From Hericium rajendrae (lineage: Eukaryota > Basidiomycota > Agaricomycetes > Russulales > Hericiaceae), in the NCBI GenBank assembly GCA_033439255.1, contig CM065879.1, forward strand, positions 4,222,501-4,286,500: a stretch of 64,000 bases of DNA. The letters are read 5' to 3'. The notes beneath the pieces were generated by a model. The model saw only the letters and a list, made by a program, of their open reading frames with translations. It was not told where the DNA came from and made no database searches. Both the position numbers and the translations under genes were made by a program. Below are positions 1-11,164 of the stretch, in pieces (within the stretch, counting starts at the first letter, position 1; each line of letters opens with the position of its first letter).

Positions 1-1092
1 GGAAACGCCCGATGGCCAGTTTGTCATCTCCATCACTTCGGAGAGCCTGAAAGAACTTCACGCAGTCCGTTGCTGGAGTGTGAAGTATGTATAGGCTGCG
101 GAGCTTTGGCAGAATTAAAACGCCATCAATGCTAGATGCTTGTAAAGCGCGCAGTTGAAGTGTGTGGAGATTGACCATACCGGAGAGATGGCGCAGCGCG
201 CGTGTCGATAGGGAAAATGATGTCCCAAGGACTTCCAAAGATGGGATGGAGAGTATGAATTGCGAAGCCTGATCAATGCAGGACTGGAGCTCCGTGCCAG
301 GTGGACGGCTCCAGATGCTCAGCATATGCAAACAAGGAGAGCCAGCGCTCAAGGACGATGCGGCCGGATGGATGGAATCCACCACATCCTGTGGTAGATC
401 AACTGGAAGAACCCGGAGTTTTTCGAGATTGGGCCCCGCAAAGAAAGGAAGGAAACGATGCGAGGGATAGTTAGGGTTGAAGCCGCGCCACTCCAGAATT
501 CGTAGCGCCGGGAATGGGACGCGCGGAGAAGGTATGGCCTGGAAGAAGGCAGTGTGGACGGCCTCGCTGAGGAATCCATGAGCAAAGTCGATATGCTTGA
601 TGCGGGACGCATAATATTCAAATCTGCGGAGACGTGTCACTTCGACTTCGGGTTCTGTCTATACGCAAATGCTACGTCAGAGATAGCTGCACAATAATGC
701 AACACAGTTATGAGCATTATACATACTGATGAAGAGGTCATAATCCCTGTGTTAGATGACAACGCCTGTTCTCTCGTCATCCCCAGCAGTATCTGTGCGA
801 GCAGAGATAAAGAATGCAGACAATGCCAGATCTCGTCCAGACAGGGCTCCAGGAAATATTTTGACGCAAGCGCCATAGACAGCACATTCCGCAATTCTGG
901 CTTCGGACATTTCTCGTGTCCTTCGTACGGGTCAATAAGACGCAGCGTGCGCCTTGACAGCATTGACACAACGACCGCGACTATGTCGGGATTCTGAAGA
1001 CACTTATGCATGTTGACGTCAGCAGATGCAATTTCCTCTCGTGTACCTGTTGATCCCTGCTGATTACAACACATAGTTGCCAGTGAATCCAC
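1..1092 (-). CDS. F-box/LRR-like protein, 3' part cut by window edge
   Basis: Two exons are visible: 1092-727 and 658-1, joined in phase 0 across a 68-bp intron (GTATGT...TATAG). The N-terminal part (CLQNPDIVAVVVSMLSR..., then RNVLSMALASKYFLEPCLDEIW) has the layout of the F-box-like proteins expanded in polypores: a short helical F-box-like module followed by leucine-rich segments. After the intron it continues as RFEYYASRIKHIDF... and VNLHTLQLRALQASSIDG, with regularly spaced Leu/Ile as in LRR-like repeats. Such proteins are thought to be SCF ubiquitin-ligase adaptors, but no substrate can be inferred. Translation could start at 1092 or at the internal Met at 1011 (MHKCLQNPD), which fits the family start better. 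The 3' end lies outside the window. Confidence 0.75.
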
Positions 1093-1793
1093 CGTTCGAT
1101 ATTGCGCACCTCAATAGTGAAGAGTCGCTTGGTGTGAACCACGCCGCCCGTGGGATCGGTGACCTACTAGGCTAAGGCCGAACGACCTCGAAGCCAACGC
1201 TTGTCTCGTGTTCGTGTTCGCCATTTATTATGGCTGCTCACCTGGAAATGACTCAAGTTGAGTTGACGACTTGGGGAGCAACACGCAAGTACCCAGCAGG
1301 ACAGCAACCATGAGCTCAAGAATTCCTCCAAGACGACTCGGATGATCGCTAGACCGCCGCGGCAACTACCGGGCAAAACGGTCATAGCAAGGGGACAGCG
1401 CCGGAGGCGGAGGGAAAAAATCGGGCAGGGCTCGGGGAGGGGTGGCAAGGGAGGTGCGCGGGGCCGACGCAGGAGGGTGGCAAGGGTCGGTCCACCGCAG
1501 GTCCACCGCGAGGCAGGGCTTCTGCCGGCAAACCTCCATCACGAACCGCTCGCTCGAGCTGGTGGAGGCGCCCAAGCCAAGCGTCAGGATCTCGCCAGTG
1601 ATCGTGCCCAAGGACGCGGTGCAGGGAGCCCGGGATCTCGAGTAAGTAGCAAGTAGTTAGGACGTTCTTGTACGCTCTGCAGGCGCGATCAGCTTGGTGC
1701 TGTGGCGCGCTCGCGCGTTCGCCGAGTGTTATCGACGGAGGCAACAAATGCTAGGGGCCAAGTGCATCTTGCCACTGACCCTCCACATCCACC
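1093..1793. other. Intergenic, no supported gene
   Basis: GC-rich stretch between the F-box gene and the split gene. Open frames exist on both strands but they overlap one another and show no recognisable domain. It probably contains the divergent promoters of its two neighbours. A CACCATG start context lies at its right edge. Confidence 0.4.
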
Positions 1794-2010
1794 ATGTCCG
1801 ACATCACTCTCATTGCCGAGCCGTCGCCCTTCATGCGAGTTAACGAGCCCGCGACAGTTCGGGACCGTTACGATGGCCTCGAGAACTACTTCCCCATCTA
1901 CAAACTACCTGGCAGGCACTTCAAGCCAGATGCAGGATCCTTCTACGACAGGATGCTTCATCCCGGCTCGAGGGTCTACTGTGATGACAACGGACCATCA
2001 ATCACGCAGA

Positions 2011-2015
2011 GCGGC
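2011..2015 (+). repeat. 5-bp target site duplication, left copy
   Basis: GCGGC directly precedes the TGTAACGG left end of the LTR element. The matching copy lies at 7137-7141. Confidence 0.85.
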
Positions 2016-2502
2016 TGTAACGGACGATAGAGGTCGAGCCGCTACTGTCCAGGAAGTCCAAGGTAGGCGAGCGAGTGAGGAGGGTATAAAGGTGTCATAG
2101 ACCTCCTAGAGAGAGTCCACGAGCTAGAGCTAACAGAACCGAGGATGCCTCAGTCCTGCAGCCAAGCAGATGAGTGATGAGCTGGCACCTCCTCTGAGGG
2201 CCAGCAGCAGATATAGACCTCCTGATGAGGGTATTGGGGGCCACACACCTTCCTTTGAGGGTTGGATCCCAAGAGAACCTTTCAGATATGAGGAGAACAA
2301 GCAGAGACTGAGACAAAAGCAGACAGATGGTGGTGAGTTGGCAAGATAGATGATTATTCCCAATAAGGAAATCCGCTCTAAGTACATGATTCAAACTCAG
2401 CTATCCTAATAAGAAAACTCTGCAAAACTCGAAAAGTAAGCCAGGTAGAAAAGAGTAAGAAAGTAGAAGACTATAGTAGTAACTGATAAACCATCCGTTA
2501 CA
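2016..2502 (-). repeat. LTR (3' LTR in element orientation)
   Basis: 487-bp direct repeat of 6650-7136, over 99 percent identical by eye, with TG...CA type ends and an 8-bp terminal inverted repeat TGTAACGG/CCGTTACA. Confidence 0.9.
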
Positions 2503-2519
2503 GAGCCCCCCCACTTTCT
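2503..2519 (-). promoter_or_regulatory. Polypurine tract of the LTR element
   Basis: On the minus strand AAGAAAGTGGGGGGGCTC abuts the LTR. A purine-rich run at exactly this place is the usual plus-strand priming site of LTR elements and fixes the element on the minus strand. Confidence 0.7.
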
Positions 2520-3529
2520 TGGTCTTTGAGACTCCTGAACACAAAGTGAGTAGTGCAAAGCTGAGAATGAACAAAGCAGAAAGGGAACAAGACAAGACTA
2601 GAAAAAAAAGAAAAAGGGTTAAAGTAGAAAAATCAGAGAAAAATCTAGAGAAGAAAGTAGAAACAAGATAAAAGTGAAAAATTAGAGTGAAAAATTGGAG
2701 AAGAAAATTGAAGAGAAAATCTGCATGTGAAGCTCTGCAGCTCCAGACTTAACTGCACCAAGCTCTCTTAACAGAGCAGCCTCCAACCCTAGCCAAGCTA
2801 CAAGTCCTCCAGCTGCAGCACTTCACATCCAAAAGAGAAGGATGAAAGATGCTAAGCCAAGGCCACAGGCTATCTCAGCCACCCAGACTCCAGACTGCTC
2901 TCAGCAAAGAGACAGGATCTCTTCAGCTCCTAGGTCTCCAAGCTGGTCTCAGGATGGCTGAGGCCTGAGGCATCCAGCCACTCCTCCAGTCTGCTCACAG
3001 CAGGAAGGCAGGATCTCACAAGCTTCTATGCAGCTCCCAGCTGCTCTCAGCCCTAAGGGTCTGACTCCAAAGGAATGCTGGATCCAGTGCTCTGCAAGGC
3101 TCCAGCCTCCCTCCTATACATCCCTATAGCCCCCCATCGCTAGCTCTGTGCAGGTACTCCCAGTAGATGGACAGGGGGAGCGAAACCTCCATACCTCTAA
3201 GGTCCCAAAATCCTGAAAACTGTGCCACAGGCCCTAGTCACACAAGCCCCCAGACTCCGCATCAGAAACTAGATGGAAGTCCAAAATATGGGTGGATGGT
3301 GGGGTCGAGGACGGACGATGAGTGAGGCGTGCGAGCCCCCCAGACTGGTGCAGGAGATTTGAGTTGAGAGTAGACAGGATTGAATGAGGATCACAGAGCA
3401 TAAGAGCAGCGAGGGTTGCAGATAAGCAGAAAGGGATGGATGCCATCCCTAGGATGTTGAAGGAGATAAGGATGGAGAGAAGGGATTTGCGGAGCAAGGT
3501 CGTGTCGGATTAGGACGTGTGAGGGCGCG

Positions 3530-5180
3530 TTTTGGAGGTGTGAACAATGCGGAGGAGATGCAAAAATCCGCTTGTTGATTTGTGGTCTGGATGCCGAGAT
3601 ATGGCTGAGCCAAAAGAGGCCTAAATCGCCAAGTGACTTGCTGGATGACTACCCGAGCCATAGAATACCCCAGAGCTTGTATAGGGATTCAAAAGCGTTC
3701 GAGTATGCGAGCAGAGCGCAAAAATCCGCATCCAAATCGGTCCAGAAACGAAGGAGATGTGGCAGGATAGGGAGGATGGCTAGCTGCAAAAGCCAGGCGA
3801 AGGTCGAATGGGAACGGCTGGGTGGATGACAATGGGTGAGGGCTTGTTTGAATCCCTTTCTTGAACGTGTTAAGGGCCAGAAGAGTTTGCAGCGATAGCA
3901 CATGTGGATCGAGCGCTACAAGCCTTCTAAGGCACCCAAGAGCGCCATCAGTTCCATTGGAATCCAACGGAATGGGATGGCGTTCGTAGAAACGTTTTGG
4001 GTGCCCCAGAATACGACGATTATTGCGGTCCAGATGCAAAAATCCGCTTAGGAATTCGTCCACGGATGGCAGAGATATGGATATGCAGTCTGGGCCCTTC
4101 CCGGAGGCTGTGGCCCCATAGGTGAAATGGGAAGGGCTGGTCGTATCAGGTCGTATGAGGGCTTGTTGGAATCGCGTTAAAAACGCAAACTTGGGCGTTC
4201 AAACCGTTTGACAATCTGCCAGATATTCGGCCTTGGGTGTAGAGATAAGTCTGGCCTGAAGAACAGAGAGATGGTGAAGAAGGGAGCCTCTCAGGGCAGA
4301 ACAAATGCAGGAATACGAAAGCGAATTCTCAGTGGATTCCACCGAGAAAGGTTTCGAAAGAATTGGAGGAGAATTGAAGAAGATACAAGGAAAATTCGCC
4401 CCAGAGGGAGGAGGAAGAGGAGATGATTCGATCTTGAGAACGGCTGGACCAATCAGCACGATCTTGGGCTTGTTGAAAAGCGTTTGCAAAGGGTAGGCTG
4501 AATGTAGGAAGAACAGGAGGAATGAAGCTCCAGTGGATACCACAGAGCTTCATCCAAGTGCCACTACATCGCCCAGGGTCGCCCAAGTCCGGCCATTGGC
4601 AGCCCCCCAGCCTCCTGGTCTTAAGACGAATGAATATGGTGAAATAAAGGAATAGATGACAAGAAACCGCTTGTTGATAGCACCCCTGGTCACGGAGATA
4701 TGGAGCTGGGGCTGCCTGGGGAATCCCCTGGACTATGGACACAATTCCGGAGGAACGGCTGGACGTCCCTCAAATCGTTTTGGTGTTCCAGTACCGGGTC
4801 AATAATGCGAGTCGAGTGCAAAAGACCGCTTCGAAATCGGTCCAGTATTAAGGGAGATACCAGCTGGCACTCAGGAGGGGCAGCAGGGTGAGTAGCCCCT
4901 CGAGCATAATGAGAACCGGTGGTCGGATCTGGACGTATGAGGGCTCGTTCGAAGCGTATTTGCAATGCGGACTCGGGCCAAAAGTCCGTTAGGTCATAGC
5001 TAGCATAGGCGCCACGCTATGGCCATCTTAGCACACCAGGGAGCGTCCTTGATACCCTCGGATTCCAAGGGGATGGCTGGACACTCTGAAAAGCATCCTG
5101 GTGAGCGGAACGGTCCTAAAGGCACACGTTGACGTGCAGAAACCCGGTTCCAAATCGATAGAGGGAAAGGAGAGATACAG
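3530..5180. repeat. Imperfect repeat modules inside the LTR element
   Basis: A module of the form GCAAAAATCCGCTT, a few bases, then AATCGGTCCAG and a nearby GAGATA(T)GG recurs near 3570, 3720, 4035, 4660, 4815 and 5140, in diverged copies spaced unevenly. Between them are other shared phrases (for example GGATTCCAC...GAAAG near 4335 and 5450). This suggests that the interior grew by internal duplication and does not encode protein. Confidence 0.55.
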
Positions 5181-5808
5181 CAGTGCAATATGATCTCTCC
5201 TCCAGGCTGAGCAGGATCGCCGATGAAATGGGAACTAGGGCTCCAATCAGCTCGTACAAAGGCTCGTTGGAATCATGTGGATGGTCCAAATCGAGGCATC
5301 CTGTCCGTATAAGGATCCGTGCAGAACTGACTTCATGAGCCCCAGGATAGTCCGGCCATAGGAGATGGACTATGGCGAAGATTTGACAGGTTGGGTCTTC
5401 TCCCAGGGTGAAAGCGGTTATGCGAAGGTGTATCAAATGCTCCATGGATTCCACGGAGCAAGTTTCGAAGGAATTGAAGAAAATTTGAAGGAAATACAGT
5501 GAAATTTCGCTTCAGAGGGAGGATGAGGAGAGCATGAAGATATCTTGACAACCGCTGGAGCGCTTGAGACGTTCTTGGGCTCGTTCGAAAGCGTTTGAGA
5601 AGGTGAAGAGGATGGTGGAGTGGTTTAAGGAGCAGGGGCAAGTACAAAGCACGATTTGTGTCCAAAACCTCCCTACATCGCCTGACAGAGCCTGATCTCA
5701 GCGATCTACAGCCCCCCCAGCCTCCTGGACTTGAAGCAAGGTGGAAAGCGTTTGAAGAGCGAATAGGATACAAAAGAAACCGAGGGAATCCATCCAGAAA
5801 TGAGAGAG

Positions 5809-6594
5809 TTAGAGAGGGGGTGAACTACCAGGCTCCCTGACCCTCTCCTCGGCATGGGAGTCCTCGAGGCGAGGCCCTGTTGATAGGGCAGTGAAGCGAA
5901 GCATCTCTATGAGGACTAGAGATGCATATAGGGCCCTCCAAGCAGCCAGAATTGGGCCGAAGGAGGAGCTGGAGGCAGGGAGCTGCCCAGAGGAGGAGGA
6001 GGCCTGGAATGGCCGAGCGAGTCTTGCGTCAACAGACAGTGGCCGGAGAACACATGGGACATGTTCTGTGCGAAGGTAGAGAGCTCCTGGGACTGCCAGG
6101 GACATGGATTCCACGTCCCTGAGGTCCTCAACTCGAGGAGGAGAAGGAGTCTTGATGGCAGGAGGAAGAGCACCTGCATACTGGAATAGGATATCGACAC
6201 CTTCGGCGACTCGTGCCTGCAAAGTGCGCCAGGCCCAACGAACGTCCCAGGGAGACAGTGACCCATGGAGACAGGAACAGAGAACGAGATCCCTGTCGAC
6301 CATAAAGACAGAACTCGGGGGGTATGGCAGGCAAAACCCAACTTGATCGAGCAACGATTGAAGTCGCTCGATGACCTCTAAGGCAAAGTGGAGCAAGGGC
6401 TCCCTGATCCGAAACTGATGGGCTTGGATACCAAGCCCATTGTCGACAAGATCACTGTCGACAAGGGAATGAGACCGGAGAGCAAGAACGCGGCTCTCCA
6501 GTGAATGGCGATAAGATGACTTGACATCGTCGCTTGAGATAAGGAACCTGGACATGGATGCCACGTCCAGGGAGAGGGGAACTGAATGAGACAT
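5809..6594 (-). other. Open frame in gag position of the LTR element
   Basis: A 261-codon frame on the element strand starts shortly after the 5' LTR (MSHSVPLSLDVASM...), where gag would lie. It has no CCHC zinc knuckle and no recognisable capsid signature, so the Gag assignment rests on position only. It could equally be an anonymous ORF of a non-autonomous element. Confidence 0.3.
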
Positions 6595-6649
6595 GTGAAG
6601 TCCTCACCAGCCAGCCAGAGACAAGTGGACTTCCGGATATGTCCACCTT

Positions 6650-7136
6650 TGTAACGGACGATAGAGGTCGAGCCGCTACTGTCCGGGAAGTCCAAGGTAG
6701 GCGAGCGAGTGAGGAGGGTATAAAGGTGTCGTAGACCTCCTAGAGAGAGTCCACGAGCTAGAGCTAACAGAACCGAGGATGCCTCAGTCCTGCAGCCAAG
6801 CAGATGAGTGATGAGCTGGCACCTCCTCTGAGGGCCAGCAGCAGATATAGACCTCCTGATGAGGGTATTGGGGGCCACACACCTTCCTTTGAGGGTTGGA
6901 TCCCAAGAGAACCTTTCAGATATGAGGAGAACAAGCAGAGACTGAGACAAAAGCAGACAGATGGTGGTGAGTTGGCAAGATAGATGATTATTCCCAATAA
7001 GGAAATCCGCTCTAAGTACATGATTCAAACTCAGCTATCCTAATAAGGAAACTCTGCAAAACTCGAAAAGTAAGCCAGGTAGAAAAGAGTAAGAAAGTAG
7101 AAGACTATAGTAGTAACTGATAAACCATCCGTTACA
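6650..7136 (-). repeat. LTR (5' LTR in element orientation)
   Basis: 487-bp partner of 2016-2502. The sequence inside the element next to this end shows no polypurine run, consistent with it being the 5' LTR on the minus strand. I could not recognise a classical tRNA-complementary primer site next to it. Confidence 0.9.
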
Positions 7137-7141
7137 GCGGC
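7137..7141 (+). repeat. 5-bp target site duplication, right copy
   Basis: GCGGC follows the CCGTTACA end of the element, matching 2011-2015. Confidence 0.85.
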
Positions 7142-8446
7142 ATCCACATCGGCCTTACTGCCGTCGTCTTCGAGGTCGAGGGCCGTGTCCGCCCCGACTA
7201 CTGCTTCCTGTCATCAGATGGCGATCGGGAGCACCCTATCAACGTAGACGACGAAGCGTACCGATGCGCGCCAGCCCGGTTCGCTTCGTGCTGGCTTGAG
7301 GCACCCGATGACTCGGTCGAGGGGCAAGATAATTGGCGTCGCGCGCTGCTTCAGCTGGAGCGCATCGCCCGCCATGCCGATAGCGGCGTTCGCATGGGTG
7401 AATTCATCGCGCCCGAAGATCGCGAGGGTCGCGAGGGTGCTGGTACCAGCAACTTGTCCCCTGCGAAATTGCAGGTCTCGTGGACAGCCCCGGTATGTCC
7501 GCTATTCCCTTTTCGCTCTTCCCGCTTCAAAATCTCATGTTCCGTACTCTCGCCTAGCCAGGCTTCGACAACCTCGATGTCCTGCCCGTGTTCGACGCTA
7601 AGCACGGGCATGTCGCAATCCCGTCGCGCGCTCAAATGCCTGTTCACAAGCGGGTTCGCGTCCGCTTCGTGCTCCATTTGGGGCCAGTTGTGCTGGACCT
7701 AGGAGGCCCCATCATCGCCGCGAATTTTGTCTTCATGCGCGTCCTCGATTGAGGTCCGGTCCCCAAGTTCTGTAGCTGTTGCATCTGAAAAATGTTCCAG
7801 TGCTATATTGCTCTATATAACTTATATAGAAGTCATAGCTCCATAGCAATCCCCTTTTATACATAGGGCTCTCATAGCTGAAGGGCAGTCTATGGTAAGC
7901 TATGTAGTCAGATAGGATTGCTATGCACTACTATGATAGCTATGATAGCTATCAAAGCATAAGGCATAGCTATAGTAGCTATGGTGACTATGTCAGTTAT
8001 GCTAAGTATGTCCATTATCATATCATATCTAGCTTAATAGGATTGCTATCTATTTTATATCATCTCTCACTCATATATAACTTGGAAACACTATAACTAT
8101 ATTTCAGATATCTAAGCTCTTTTATAGACTTATTAGTTTTATCCTATCTCAGACAAATAAAACATCGAAATTTTAAAACATTATATTAAATTTCATAGTA
8201 CTAATACAAACATTACAAAGTAAAACTACAAGAATCTTATACTAGTATACAAACTATAAGAAAAAGCTATGCAACATTACCAAACATTAAGAAAAAGTGA
8301 AATCAATCTAATATAATGACACATCATTAGTATAAAGTAACAATCAACATAAGAAAGAACTAGAGACTTACCTAAAGATCATAAAAGCGAAAATGAAGTC
8401 TACAAAATTAAGACATTAGTACTATCAACAATAAAGAAGACAATAA

Positions 8447-8573
8447 ACTTACCAACAACATACAAAGGCTGAAGTAATATAGCAGAGAGGGAAGAGAAAG
8501 ACGAGGGAATGTCGAAGGGAGATGGTAGTGGTTGAGAGGAAAGAGAGGTCGCGCGTCGCGCGCGCCTTATATC
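8447..8573 (-). promoter_or_regulatory. Leftward TATA box and 5' splice donor in copy 1
   Basis: On the minus strand GATATAAGGCGCGC (TATA at 8573-8567) is followed by a pyrimidine-rich CTCTCTTTCCTCTC strip and, about 115 bp later, a consensus donor TTGTTG|GTAAGTTT (donor at 8452). The same arrangement is conserved in copy 2. It would send a spliced transcript outwards, towards the 3' end of the split gene. Confidence 0.45.
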
Positions 8574-9002
8574 GCCAGCGCAGAGCGGAGCTCGAAATGC
8601 GACTGCCGGGTGTTGCCGGGTGCCGCGCCAGAGGCTGGTGACTTAGATTTCACTAAGTCGGCTTGCATGTGCGACACCATATAGTACAATAGGTACTTTT
8701 GTAGCTCATTTATCGTGTAGAACCGATGATTCTATGTTCATGCTGTTTTTTTCGAATTTTAAAAGAATTTATTTGATTTGTTGGACTCGAAACCGCCAGC
8801 CGCACGAGTCGAGACGCGCGACTTGGTGCGTCTCTTGTCTCCATCCCCTACCTTGTCTCGTCTCGCCTCGACTCTCGCCACCCGTCGTTCTTTACACAAG
8901 CAACACACGGCGTCGTTCGACGGTCGGGAGGGCCAGCAGGAGGACTGAGGGCCTCTAGGTAAGTAATTATTACATTCTTTTTTTGATCTTCATGCTAATC
9001 AA

Positions 9003-9037
9003 ACGAGTATCGCTCGTTGCAAACGAGCGATACTCGT
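9003..9037. repeat. Perfect 16-bp hairpin, copy 1
   Basis: Arms ACGAGTATCGCTCGTT (9003-9018) and its exact complement (9022-9037) are separated by three bases. The core GAGTATCGCTCG is shared with the hairpin at 12118-12152, in the corresponding place of the other element. Confidence 0.9.
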
Positions 9038-9149
9038 ACCGTTCCACCACCAACCACGAGACCACCCCATTCCGCTCCCTCGACGACGCCCTCGACGATG
9101 ACGACGTCGGGTCTCGTTGCCACGGCAACGGGACCCGACTAAACGTCGT

Positions 9150-10165
9150 ATGACGTGCTCTCCCCCCCTCTGCCGCAAAATCGACGTGTGAGTCCCCGCG
9201 CCGACCCTGCTCCCGCCCTCCCGCCGCCTTCACCGTCGCCGTCGCGTCGCCGTTGCCCCCGCCATCGCCGCCGTCGCCCCCGCTGCCAGCGCGCGTCTGC
9301 CCGCTGCCAGCGCACGCATGCCCGCGCACGCATGCGTGTGGCCCCGCCTGCATGCATGGGGCCTCGCGTGCCGGCAACTTCGTGCGCATGGCCGCGGACG
9401 GTCGCCAGCCCACGCACGCACGCTGCGCTGGCAGCTACGGACTGCGCGCGCGGGGCCACGCACTCCGGCGGACGACCGCGCCAGCGCATGCACTACGCGC
9501 GGTTGCGGGCGATTCCAACGGCGTGCACACAGCCGGGACGGTCCCGCCAGCGCGCAAGCTGTCGCGCACGGCCTCGCACTGTGTGTGCGGGTCGCGCACG
9601 CTGGCGGACGACTGCGCCAGCCATGCACACGCGTGCGGGCAGCCGCGGACGACCACGCCAGCGCGCACGCGCGCCGCGGGCTAGCTCGCTCGCAGGCGAC
9701 CCCAACGGCGAGCACACGGCCGCGGGACAGCCCCGCCAGCGCGCAGGATGTCACGCACGGCCCCGCCCCGCCTGTGCACGGCCGCATGACGGCCCCTGCG
9801 CGTGTACGCACGCACGGCGAGGCAATTACACATGGGCCTGCCAGGCCCGGCCTTGTCTGCCGATGCGGGGCCACGCAGGACGACGACTGCGCGCAGGACC
9901 GCTCACGACCGCGCCAGTACATACGAGCACGGTCCCCGTCTGCTCGCGCGGGGCCACGCAGGCCGGCGGACGACCGCGCCAGCCCACCGCGTGCGAGCAG
10001 TCGCATCTGCGCGTGCGAGGCCCGGCGAAGGCGTACGCAGGGCGGCTGCGCACGCCGATAACGGCGCGCGTGCGCACGTGTAGCCGCGTTTGCGTGCGCG
10101 AGGCCACGCACACCGGTGCCGGACGACTGCGCCAGCACCCAGTGGGCGCTACGTCGTCAGTGTGT
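9150..10165. repeat. CpG-rich core of imperfect repeats, copy 1
   Basis: About 1 kb of very GC- and CpG-rich DNA in which GGCGGACGACCGCGCCAGC-like phrases recur near 9472, 9602, 9645, 9970 and 10115, several preceded by GGGGCCACGCA. Long open frames on both strands (one of 380 codons, rich in Arg, Ala, Pro and Cys) are a by-product of composition: frames of similar length overlap on both strands and none has domain signatures. The core does not resemble the core of copy 2. Confidence 0.6.
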
Positions 10166-10529
10166 GCCGTTATGTGCATGGGAGGCATAGTAGTTAGTCC
10201 CTTCTGTAATTTAGCACACCAACTTATAGTATTAGTGACATTTAAATTTAATAATTTTGACTTCACACCTTTGATGCCTATATCTGGCTTAAAGTAGTTA
10301 GTCGACATAGTGTTGGTAGGAGCCATAGCTCCTCTTAGCAAGTATGATAGCTCTATGTATTTGACAGTAGCAGCTATGTAGGCTATGTATTTCACACTGT
10401 CTGCTATGAAGGCTATGATAACTCTCATAGCTCTACATAGCTTAGCAGGTCAGAGCCATAGACTCCATAGCTTACTTGTAGGATCCATAGCTTGACCTTT
10501 TGCTATATAAAAATTAGATTTTTCAGATG

Positions 10530-10736
10530 TGAGCTTTTCTGTCTAATTTCTTTCGTAGGTCCCAGCCCTCCTAGTCTATTTCGAATGTATCCTGCTTCAT
10601 GCTCAAAATTATGTACTACTACTACAATATTTGTATGCTCCTTCGGCTGCTGTACTATAGTTCCTGGCTCTACTGTACATGTAGCGAGCTGTCAGAGCGC
10701 TCGGCTGTTGCTGTGAATCCATAAACGAAGTGTTTG
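10530..10736. other. 207-bp spacer between the two inverted elements
   Basis: Sequence between the facing tails of the two TIR elements. It carries no gene or repeat that I can see. It may be the original host DNA into which both copies inserted, or a remnant of a rearrangement that paired them. Confidence 0.4.
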
Positions 10737-11164
10737 CATCTGAAAAATTAGAAATCTATATAGCTCAGTACTAAAGTATGTGTCCTAACATAGCACTATG
10801 GGATCTATATAGCCACCCTTGCACCTATGTAGAGCTATGCACATTATGATAGCCTTTATAGCAGCAGGCAAAAGGTATATAGACCTATATACCTGTAAGC
10901 CATTACTATCAGAGCTATGTACCATTGTAGCCTTGCTATGGACTCTATCAGCCCTATGTCAGATATGGTAGACTCCATAATCACAAGTCAAATTTTTTGA
11001 TTTTATTAAATGAGGGATTTCCAACTTCCAAAAAAAAAGATTTACTAATATTTAGGGATACAGTTACAAGGACTAGTCTACAGCTACAGAAACTAATTGT
11101 AATTATGAATCTCATTCGGGCAGCATTGCACACATGTAAGTTACGGCCATGCACCATCTTGTAG

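Larger units (their letters stand above)
2016..7136 (-). mobile_element. LTR retrotransposon, short non-autonomous-looking
   Basis: A 5,121-bp element has 487-bp LTRs that begin TGTAACGG and end CCGTTACA, flanked by a GCGGC duplication. A polypurine tract beside the left LTR (read on minus) gives minus orientation. The LTRs differ at only about three positions, so the insertion is recent. The ends look whole. The 4.1-kb interior has no reverse transcriptase, integrase or protease that I can recognise, only one longer frame in the gag position and a set of imperfect repeats, so it was probably mobilised in trans. The superfamily cannot be assigned without pol. Confidence 0.85.
1794..7752 (+). 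pseudogene. Unidentified small gene split by LTR element
   Basis: Exon 1 is 1794-2015 (starts MSDITLIAEPSPFMRV in a good CACCATG context). After the inserted element the same codon phase resumes at 7142 (GIHIGLTAVVFEVEG...) and runs to 7492. A 65-bp intron (GTATGT...CTAG) leads to exon 3 at 7558-7752, ending GPIIAANFVFMRVLD and a TGA. Leaving out the element and one GCGGC copy, the protein is about 255 residues with no other break. I do not recognise the family: it is acidic, probably soluble, and has no signal peptide, membrane segment or obvious zinc motif. The insertion is recent (see LTR entries). A lineage without it would carry an intact gene. Confidence 0.7.
7782..10529 (+). mobile_element. 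2.75-kb TIR element, copy 1
   Basis: The ends are CATCTGAAAAAT and ATTTTTCAGATG, each flanked outside by TG. In order from the left: an AT-rich arm full of CTATGATAGCTATG-type phrases, a GC-rich strip with a leftward TATA box and splice donor, a perfect 16-bp hairpin, a 1-kb CpG-rich core, and an AT-rich right end with more CTATG/TATAGC phrases. The left 1.27 kb is collinear with the inverted right arm of copy 2 (matches at about 0-100, 700-900 and 1170-1265 bp from the end). It has no transposase, so it is probably a non-autonomous DNA transposon of a family I do not recognise. Confidence 0.6.

Noticed and set aside
3230-5700. Host genes inside the LTR element interior
   Set aside because: Frames are short, recur between repeat modules and show no domain. 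They are best explained as part of the element.
7768-8720. CRISPR-like array in the CTATGATAGCTATG region
   Set aside because: Repeats are short, irregular and AT-rich with no unique spacers, and the organism is a eukaryote.
9155-10297. 380-codon open frame and a 302-codon frame on the opposite strand in the GC-rich core
   Set aside because: Frames are open on both strands because of extreme GC content. They are Arg/Ala/Pro/Cys-rich, repetitive, without domains, and run into AT-rich sequence with no change in composition logic.
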